Shown here one piece after another: positions 55,957 to 64,000 of a stretch of 64,000 bases of DNA. The notes beneath the pieces are model-generated. The model saw only the letters and a program-made list of their open reading frames with translations, was not told the origin of the DNA and did no database searches. Both the position numbers and the translations under genes were made by a program. The stretch is from Chiua virens (taxonomy: Eukaryota; Basidiomycota; Agaricomycetes; Boletales; Boletaceae): assembly GCA_019787685.1 (NCBI GenBank), contig JAHNUO010000025.1, positions 62,001 to 126,000 of the forward strand, written 5' to 3'. Position 1 is the first letter of the stretch, and every line of letters starts with the position of its first letter.

Positions 55957-58446
55957 ATGACCATCTCTCACCGGAAACGCGAACATCAACCTGATGAAAT
56001 ACAAAGTGCGTCTAGTGCTCATTCTACCCCGCTCCTAGTTTGTTCTATCCAATCGTATTTCTCACGGGGTTGGTTTGGGTAATCTTGTGCAGCTGTCAAC
56101 GAGCCTGGCCTGCAGATCCAATGCGACTCATGCATGTGTGATCTCACTCATTCTGTCCGAATAAAATGTGCGGATCCCGCCTGTCAACCGGGGGATGGGG
56201 TGGACATTTGTCCTGCGTGTTTTTGTTCTGGGAAAGAGTTCGCAAAGCATCAACGCGCCCATGCATACCGTGTCATCGTAAGTCGTTGGGCGTCGGCGCT
56301 GCTTACTATAACACAGTCTTTTCCTCAGGAGCTCCACTCGTATCCTATCTTCTCGGATGATTGGGGTGCTGATGAGTATGTCGTCCTCATTTTGTGTCAC
56401 CTAAATTCGCTGTTAACTTTGCGTTTTGCTAGGGAGCTATTGCTGATCGAGGGCATATCAAAAGCTGGCCTTGGAAACTGGCAAATGATCGCCGAGCACG
56501 TCGGGACTCGGACCAAAGAAGAAGTAGAAGAACATTACAACTCTATATACGTCGATTCTCCTAATTGGCCCCTGCCGGTGAGCCGTTGGCGCCAAATTAC
56601 TGCAGTCCAATCCCTAACTTGCTACATTAGCAGATGAACGTTGACTTTGATGCCGATCCCGAAGAGTTTCAGCAGCGGAAGCGGAGACGAATGTCAGCTA
56701 TGAACAACGCTGTGCCACCCCCTCCAAAGGTCGCCCCGACGTCCGCACCAGGTATACATGAAATCGCAACCTTCCTTCCAGGTCGCTTGGAATTCGAACA
56801 TGAACTTGACAATGAAGCGGAGGAACTAGTCAAAGATCTCGAGTTCGGTATATGTCTTGCTTACGGTGGAGACCGAATTGTTGAAGACGAGAACGACGTG
56901 GATGTCAAAGCTCGGGCTCAGATGCTTGAAGAGCGCAAGTCGAACGATGAAAGTAGATCAATGAGTCAACCGCCGACGAATGGCATCAATGGCTATGTCA
57001 ATGGTCATAACTCTGTCAATGGCGACACATCCAGACCACACTCAATAGTAAAATCGGAGGAGCCTAGTAGCAGCGACCAACAAACCACCGGAGAAGATGA
57101 CCCGAACTCAGAGGAGCCTACACAACCACCTCCATTCGAGACAGAAGATTCACTTGCATTCAAGCTGACCATCATTGAGATGTACAATCAACGTGTGGCG
57201 AAACGCCACGAGGCTAAAGCAGTTATGTATGAAAGAGGCCTCCTTGAGTACAAGAAGGTTAGTTGGGTTTGGTTCAACAATACACGTTGATTTCTCTAAT
57301 AATTGTACTCGAAGATGCAAGCCGCTGAGAAGAAACGCGCAAAAGAGGAAAAGGACATCGTGCAGCGCCTCCGACCCTTTGCTCGGCTCCAGACAGCCGA
57401 AGACTACGAAGTATTCGCTGCGGATATATTGTGTACGATTTCAGTACTATTTCACAGCAACGGAGAGTAACTCTGTATACAGACGAAGCGATGCTGCGGA
57501 AGCGCATACAGGAATTACAGCACTATCGGCGACTGGGGCTAACAACCGCCGCCGATATTGATAAGTTTGAGACGGACAGCATTCGCCGCGTACGTATGCA
57601 ATCGTACTCCGTGTGTTTCGATTTGACTCATGTTTTTAATCACAGGCACAATTAAAGGCAAACTTATCACGAGATTACTGTGCTTCTGAACGGTTAAACC
57701 AACTACGCGGTGGAACTGGTCGTAAGTGTGGTCCTGGGGCGTGCTGTTCGTTGATCCGACGTGTATTTCAGGGGAATCGGAAGGTCGTAAAAGTCACGAA
57801 CGAGAATCGACACCCAAGCTTGGTGCCGGCACCACGGGAACGAGTTTAGTGCGCAGACCACGCAAGTCCCCTTTCTACCCGCTCATGACCTTTGAGAACG
57901 CTTACATTGTATCCATCAGCGGCTCCTCTCAATCTGGTTAACAGTCCTTCACTACACTTGCTCACGCCCGCGGAACAAGCACTCTGTTCGCAACTGCGTA
58001 TACTGCCAAAGCCGTACCTCGTTATCAAGGAAACGCTCGTGCGAGAGTACGCGCGTCGTGGTGGCAAGCTGCGCCGCCGCGAAGCTCGCGATCTTGTGAA
58101 GATCGACGTCAATAAGACTAGTCGCGTCTGGGACTTTTTGGTGCAAGCCGGGTACCTCAAGATCACGCCAGACCCACAACCTGCTGCTCCCACAGATCCT
58201 GGGTGAGTATCGTATTCTCATTTTTGTAGCCACCATATTTCATGCCAGAGCGATAGACAAGCACAATCGTCCCTCGCCGCATCGCCATCCAAGGACCACG
58301 TTCAAGCACGCGTTTCCCCCAACCTTGCCGTACCTTCATCAGCCTCCAAAACTTTGACTCAAACTAACGGCGTTGCTTCTCAGCCAAAACAACCATTCAC
58401 GTCTCCTACTCTATTCCCCACTCCATGGCCACCAAGTCAATCATAA
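55957..58446 (+). CDS. ADA2: Transcriptional adapter 2 (SAGA/ADA complex)
   Basis: ADA2 links the Gcn5 acetyltransferase to nucleosomal histone H3 in SAGA-type complexes in the nucleus. The order of domains is complete. A short first exon (55957-56005, MTISHRKREHQPDEIQ) is followed by a ZZ zinc finger in exon 2 (56093-56277; IQCDSCMCDLTHSVRIKC and DICPACFCSGKEF). A SANT/Myb domain is spread over exons 3-4 (DDWGADE, then LIEGISKAGLGNWQMIAEHV), then the ADA2 middle region (NVDFDADPEEFQQRKRRRMS; ATFLPGRLEFEHELDNEAEE), a KKRAKEEKD helix, and a C-terminal SWIRM domain (LTPAEQALCSQLRILPKPYL; KTSRVWDFLVQAGYL) near 57950-58190. Introns have regular GT-AG ends (for example 56006-56092 and 56278-56328). 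A last intron after TDPG (GTGAGT at about 58203) keeps the frame open to TAA at 58444-58446; without it the protein would stop at 58206. It looks intact. Confidence 0.92.
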
Positions 58447-58757
58447 ATATATACACACTAACATGTTTGGAACCGCCTCGCAGTGCTTGTTCCTATAAAT
58501 ACCCTGACACGACGCATTTGTACCATAGGCATATTTGCATCACGCTCTTACTTCTTGCACACTTTTCCTTGGTGTTATTGATTATATTATGGTGGCCCTG
58601 GCATAGATTTTTTTGCGAGGTTCTCGATGATTGCTGGATCGATGGGGATGCCAGCGCGTCCCAGGTACTCGTCGTTCCTAGATGAACATCGGCAAAGAAA
58701 GCATTTCAGGGAAAACATGAGCCGCTCTCGAACTAGATTTTCAGATCAATGGATTCC

Positions 58758-60905
58758 TCACCAAAACTGTATTTCATCCCGAGCAAAATCCACGTCACTC
58801 ATTCGAGAGAACAGGCGACTGGAGTAAAGCCTTACCTTGGAATAATGACGATTGCCAGAATCACATCTGCCGAACGACATGAGAATGCGATACCAACTAG
58901 AACCAGGAGTACCTACAGGACAGTGACGATGGTCTTCCGACTTTCTTGCCATTCCATTTGGTGCACCAATTTGACGCATGCGACCAAATTGCACGCACTG
59001 CTAGATCCGAGGAATAAACCATCATGTTGGACGAGGTAGCGAGACATGGCAACGGCTTCGGCGTCCGTAATCCTAAAAAGACAGTGCTGTCAACAACAGT
59101 GAAAAGATTGGAGGGAACTCGAACGTGCCGGAAAGCATCGTCGATGATGGGCAGCGCCAATTCGATATTGTTGGTCATCCGATTGATCCCGCTGTACACA
59201 GAACGCAATTATAAACCGTCGATGAAAGGCAACAACTAAGAGAACGTACATTCCCTCGACGATTGTGTCGACTTGATGCCGTCGTTTTGTGCCTTCTGCT
59301 TCTCTGCGATCGTACATCACGCCAAATTTGACCTGCCACGGCAGAAAATCCGGTAAAGGAACGGTCATAATGAGATTTGTCACTGCCAATTCTCGGAAAG
59401 AAGCAGCCGAATATTGTACCTTGTTGTAGAGACCGCTTCCCTCGGGATCAGCCAAGACGACCCGGATGCCGTCGCCCATCGATTTAAAATAGCATCCCGT
59501 GCCAGCGATCGTTCCCCCCGTCCCTAAAACCGTGGCCCTTAATTCTGCGACTGGGGTAGAAGCACTCGGATTAACGACTCACCGGCACCAGAGACGAACG
59601 CATCCAGCTTCCCGTTCGTCTGTCGCCATATCTCTGGACCGGTCCCTTCGTAGTGCGCCACAAAATTGCTCTTGTTCTGCGTGCATGGATCAGTGGTTCG
59701 AACACGATCGCTCTCAATCTTCAGACCGGCAACTTTGACGACCCACCTCAAATTGGTCGGCAAAGAACCCACGAGGCTTGCTAAGTAGCTCCGTATCCTG
59801 AGGATCGACTTCGGTGCCTTCGGGACGTACATGCGATGAGGTGGTGGAGACGACGACCGAAGGTGAACCGGTGATCATCTCGTGACTGATACCGACAACG
59901 TCGGATCCATTCGAGATGTCCTGTTCGCCAAATCTGACAGCGGCTTGTCGTGCCATGTTCTGAATCGCCATTATGAGGATACGGTGCATAGACAAGGCGC
60001 ATACATACTACATACTGTTCTCGATAGCGTGAGCCGTCAGGGGTTGTCGCTAGGCTGAGGTACGTACTTGTTTCTTGTCGACAATACTGGCTGGCCGGAC
60101 ACACTGTACTTCCGCGCCGAGCGACCGTAACGCTTTTACCTTTTCTTCGGCGACGTCGTCTGGCATAATAATGGCTTTCTAGGAGGTGAGCCAGCGAGTA
60201 AAACCGGTTCGAGGCGTAACTCACTCGCTTCATAACCTCTATCGACGAAACCACTATTCGTATCAGCAACCAACGAGATGAAGAGGATTCCAGCACATAC
60301 CTCGCCTTCGCAATTGTTGCTATAGAAATCCCAGTAGAACCTACGGTACCCTCAAAGATCCGGGAACCGGTATGCGGGTGCAGCAATCCTTGTCGTTCAG
60401 CATCTTCTATCACTGTCGCAAACAAGTTAAGTCCTCTCGCAGGTCACCCATGACGGATATAATGAGCTTTCTCACTTCGCAAAGCGACCCGATCCTTGAC
60501 GCTGCCTCCCGGATTCAAAAACTAGGTGCAGTCTACATTCAGTCGTTTCTTGCGGTCGAGTATACCGCAGTTCGAACCTCCGCCTTGCCCAGAATCTCTA
60601 CCCCAAGCGCGTCGCTCAACGAGTTGATCCTCACCAACGGCGTGTTCCCTAATCCGTTCAACCGTCACGAATTGGACTGGCGGGAAACTAAGGAAGGGAG
60701 ACGCACCAATGAGTCCAGTGACACCACATAGGACCTCGTCGCTCCTCAGCTCGATAGGTCGTAACGTAGTCTGTTTCTCGAGTTTTCCCTGTCTTCTACG
60801 CTCGACAAGGTAGTGAGCTAAAGAAGTCACCGATATACAAAGTGTAAACCCAATCAAAACTCCACAAGACACTTGGCGAGTAACATCAGAGAACATGAAA
60901 ACCAT
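58758..60905 (-). CDS. Membrane-anchored cysteine synthase (PLP-dependent)
   Basis: This is the O-acetylserine sulfhydrylase / cystathionine beta-synthase fold. The start is ATG 60905 or the in-frame ATG 60896. A hydrophobic segment [21 protein letters not shown] precedes the catalytic domain, as in the fungal cysteine synthase 2 group, which are membrane-attached (mitochondrial). Exons then read [42 protein letters not shown] (with the PLP lysine), [20 protein letters not shown] with [14 protein letters not shown], then [54 protein letters not shown] and [19 protein letters not shown] sequence. The last intron (GTAAGG...ATACAG) puts only Phe-Trp-stop after [10 protein letters not shown], matching the ...HYSKFW end of the family. 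No stop breaks the exons. Transcription is convergent with ADA2. Confidence 0.85.
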
Positions 60906-60909
60906 CAAT

Positions 60910-62135
60910 TCTCCGACAACGCATTGGGCATCACAATAGTCAAGTGCAAACGAAGACAAATGACGAATCAATCGAAATGCGGAGCTTGAAAAATGTGCTG
61001 CCAGTAGTAGCAAATTAATTGCAATGCAACCATGCCCAAAATCATGAGACAGTGAGGAAATCATTGCGGAATCATCTTGTGAATGACTACACATCACATT
61101 CAGACAGGATTGAGGAAAGGGCACTGGCACCAGAGTTATTGGCTCCACCATTGTTGAGGGTTAGACTGTCGACAGTTAAACCTCTGATATCCATGTAGTT
61201 GATCTTGCTGATATAATCCTCATTTGCTCTCAAATCCTGGCAATTATATGTCTGACTAGGTAAGTCCTTGATGAACATGATATAACCCAACTTACTTACT
61301 GAGAAAAGTTCATGATGGAAGGCACCATGGCAGGGTGGAGATGTGCCAGGCCAGGTGAACAAGGCAAGTGAACTCTTGATTGCCTCATCGATTGTGGTGA
61401 AGGAAGAGGCAACTCCCCAAAGGAGTGAAGATGATGAGACCTAGGTGTCTCCAAAATGAAAGACACTGCTACTCATATGATTGGTGGCAAGGGCAAAAGC
61501 AACAGAGACAAAAGGTTACTCATCCAGTCATTGATTGGTCCCAACAATCCATGAGTATACTGATCAGAGTACTCATTGCCTCGTTTGTGTTGATCTAGAC
61601 CATCTTCAGATGTGGGATCCACACTCAATTCTGGAAGCTCTGAGACAGAGTTCTTCGTGCTTCTAGGAGACATTCTTTGGCTCTACCTCACTAGACATTT
61701 CTGACAAACAATAGGTACAATGAAAAGAGAAAAAGGCACTGCCTACCAAGGTGAGTATTAATGGCTGTATACTCATCAAACATATAATCTCTGGCATTCT
61801 GAATGGCTGCTGGCTCAGGTTTCACTGAGCCTGGCTCTCACTTTTCCATAGAGATATTCCTAGGAAAAAAGTCAGCATCACAATCAAAGGCCACAGTGTC
61901 AACCAAATCAAATTCACATTGATGTGTTGGAGCTTCTTCTAGTCCATTTCGCATAGTTCAGAGCAGAAATTATCATTCCTGCCAGATGAATTAAATTATC
62001 TCATCCAAGACATCCCAGGGGCTGCCTGCCAGTGGAAGGCAGAGGCATATCCCACATAACACACTTGAACAATTCCCTGTGATGTGATTGTAACAAAATC
62101 TCAGTTCACCATCATCCATTAGAGCAAAATGTTCA
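60910..62135. other. AT-rich stretch, possible old insertion
   Basis: CpG is rare here compared with the genes on both sides. Minus frames at 61362-61087 and 61673-61473 have no recognised domain. No long terminal repeats or target duplications were found. It may be an old transposon fragment. Confidence 0.35.
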
Positions 62136-62763
62136 TCAAATGACAATTTCAACACAATACAATACAGTCACATACAATACATACATAGAGAGAAAATCCA
62201 TCAGACAGACGCTCAACTCGTTGGCTCCGACTCACCGAGCTGCAAGCAGCCCGGCAAAGTACAGAACCAAACGTCCTCGAGATCCCACTAAAGTGAAGAC
62301 CATGCTCTCTGTCGAACGAGCGAGCGCAGATGTCATCGAATGGATTTGAAGGATGTGGCATGTGTAAACATGCGAGACTCGAGTTAGTTTCTATAAAATA
62401 GATCCTAGCTGAGTATGTTCTAAGGATTCAGGATATCGAGGCGCCGATTTTATACTTTGTGCGCTTGGTCCGTGCGCGAGGGCACGTGACTTGTTTACTC
62501 CACTTTTATGGCAAGCAACGTAGCTGCGACGTAAAGCGTAAAACGTCAGAGAGGCTTTGAAGTTACTATAGAAGGTATTTCATTAATGCACGCACAGAAA
62601 AGGTGTATATGAGGCTTGTTGCTGTTCAGATTGTTCTCATGAGCGATGATCGTTATGAACAAGACTGAATCACGCGGTTCTGATCCAGGATATGTTGACA
62701 CGGATTTCCGTTATCCGCTCTGCTATTGTCATCAATAATCTCCGTCTCCGTCACCTATCGAAC
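62136..62763. other. Intergenic region upstream of the CoA-binding gene
   Basis: Small overlapping frames (62140-62361) on both strands have no recognised product. The part from about 62400 to 62763 is probably the promoter of the next gene. Confidence 0.35.
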
Positions 62764-63369
62764 ATGGTCACTTCGATCGAGAAGCAGAAGTTCTTCCTAA
62801 CGCACAACAAGTATGCCGTAGTCGGGGCGTCGACCGACCAATCAAAGTGGGGAACAAAGGCAAGCTAGCAACTTACACCCGCGGATTATGTTTCCCTGAC
62901 GAATGAACCCCTCTCACAGATCCTCCAATGGTATATTGCAAGGGACAAGGATGTGACACCCGTGCACCCGGTCAGTCATATCAGTTAATAGCTCCTTTCG
63001 CTTATTCTCAGGTTCTCACAGACAAATGCTGAACTAGAGGGGCGCAAGACGGTCAAGTCCGTTGATGAACTGCCTTCCCCCAAGGAAACTGCCCTCAGTA
63101 TTGTAACCCCTGCCAAGGTTTGTGGCTGTTCCGATATCGATTTGCCCCTCTCACTGCATGATGTCAAGATCACCATCAAGTTGTTGGAACAGGCGAAAGC
63201 CGAAGGCATCCCTGCAATTTGGATCCAACCCGGAGCAGCCGACAAAGATTGTATAGACTTTATTACGAACAACGGAATGGCCGACTGTGTTCTCTGGCAA
63301 GGAGAATGTTTGTGGAGAGATGGTGATGGTGTACTTTCCACCATGGTCCACGAACGTGCGTCAATGTAA
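62764..63369 (+). CDS. CoA-binding domain protein (Rossmann fold)
   Basis: The start at ATG 62764 gives KQKFFLTHNKYAVVGASTDQ, the first strand and glycine loop of the CoA-binding fold (as in bacterial YccU-type proteins). Exon 1 ends GTK and the intron starts GC (GCAAGCTAGC...CTCACAG, about 62862-62920), a GC-AG intron. ILQWYIARDKDVTPVHP follows, then a GT-AG intron to about 63020. Next come ELEGRKTVKSVDELPSP and ALSIVTPAK. A 51-nt segment (63118-63168; GTTTGT...GTCAAG) can be read as intron or in-frame coding. The remainder reads ITIKLLEQAKAEGIPAIWIQ, PGAADKDCIDF and WRDGDGVLSTMVHERASM, with TAA at 63367-63369. The biochemical role of this family is not well known. Confidence 0.82.
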
Positions 63370-63608
63370 TACTAACAACATGTATTTTCTATGGATGGAT
63401 GCACCATCGTTTTGACTGACTGGGCCCTGGCAAGCTGACTCCAAACCATTAGCCGGCAACGATCGCCGAGTCGGGTCGACCTGCTATCTCTAGATCTTCG
63501 TGACATGGCTAAACATGTCAACATTTTCTCCAAACCGACGTATGATAGTTATTTCCATGGATCCAGAGCTCCTCTCTATGAATCAGCTACACATAAAGAC
63601 GTTAGACG

Positions 63609-64000
63609 CTATAGATGTCCTTTCACGGAATTTCCCGCTTCTATCTTGCCTTCTGCCCAATGTTTGATCAATACTCCGGCGATCGCAGTAGGAGGCGGCA
63701 TCTTGAAGGGCGATTCTGCCTTAACAACGGTATTAATTCCAGATTGAGTCTCTGTTTTGTCTTCCGTCCAGGCTGAAACAATTTTTTCATTTGTTGTGTT
63801 AGACACCCATGAAAGGGAGGTCAGAACTTCTTCACGGGTATACCACCGAGCGTCTGAGAAGAGGGAAAAAATAGCACCCATATCAGCGATGAAACACGCG
63901 TGGTATATCGGGAACGGCCACCTTCTAATTCATTATCTAGGTCCGTACGGATGGATTCGGACTCGTCTGCCGTGGCATAGAACCCCAGCATAAGATTGGC
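63609..64000 (-). CDS. NPY1: NADH pyrophosphatase, Nudix family (C-terminal part)
   Basis: The gene enters from the right edge. The first visible exon reads ANLMLGFYATADESESIRTD with LDNELE. An intron (about 63920-63847, GTGGCC...CTTCTCAG) follows. DARWYTREEVLTSLSW continues to PPPTAIAGVLIKHWAEGKIE and a stop at 63609. The NLMxGF and DNELxDARWxxREEV motifs are those of NudC/Npy1-type enzymes, which hydrolyse NADH to NMNH and AMP, usually in peroxisomes of fungi. The Nudix box itself and the zinc-binding region lie outside the window. The last three residues (GHL) do not form an obvious canonical SKL signal but resemble a weak one. It converges with the CoA-binding gene. Confidence 0.82.

Noticed and set aside
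59499..59738. Plus ORFs across 58.7-60.7 kb
   Set aside because: They are antisense shadows of the cysteine synthase exons.
63505..63747. 80-codon plus ORF near the right edge
   Set aside because: Overlaps the NADH pyrophosphatase exon on the minus strand and has no recognised motif.

Overview
The window is filamentous-fungal nuclear DNA, most likely from an agaricomycete basidiomycete. Host genes carry many short (about 45-90 nt) spliceosomal introns. The mobile elements are of the kinds that crowd agaricomycete genomes: chromodomain Ty3/Gypsy, hAT, Tc1/mariner and Tnp2-type CACTA-like elements. No rRNA, tRNA or CRISPR was found.

Region 1 (1-19.9 kb) is a transposon graveyard with almost no intact genes. 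It holds a decayed hAT transposase (about 480-3170) split by a Tc1-like miniature element, a palindromic Tc1/mariner element (4786-7675) split by two solo LTRs, and a series of solo LTRs. Most are bounded by exact 5-bp target duplications (families called A, B, D and E here) or by 4-bp ones, often altered by one transition (families C, G and H). Several are nested inside one another. A broken cytochrome P450 gene (about 19.96-20.97 kb) closes this part.

Region 2 (21094-55683) reads best as one very large CACTA-like DNA transposon. Its ends are inverted repeats beginning CACCCC, about 94% identical over about 200 bp, and both are flanked by TCA. A complete but decayed Tnp2-type transposase lies at the right end (50.1-54.3 kb, minus) and a conserved basidiomycete protein of unknown function at the left end (21.7-22.6 kb, minus). 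In between are a KOW/Spt5-like gene remnant, an F-box/leucine-rich gene, unknown genes and a WD40 gene. Later retroelement insertions make up about 14.8 kb of its 34.6 kb: a gag-only LTR element (23492-28012) inside a solo LTR of its own family, a Ty3/Gypsy element (35387-42259) inside the F-box gene, and several more solo LTRs.

The Gypsy element has two intact small ORFs ahead of gag, one with a membrane segment, and the second stops 2 nt before the gag ATG. Its two LTRs differ at one base, yet pol carries several nonsense codons, a frameshift and a mutated reverse transcriptase catalytic motif.

Region 3 (55.7-64.0 kb) is mostly ordinary gene space with host-like codon use: ADA2 (+), a membrane-anchored cysteine synthase (-), a CoA-binding-domain protein (+) and the 3' part of an NADH pyrophosphatase (-, runs off the right edge). 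A 1.2-kb AT-rich stretch sits between the second and third. Across the transposon regions most decay is CpG to TpG/CpA, which suggests cytosine methylation followed by deamination.
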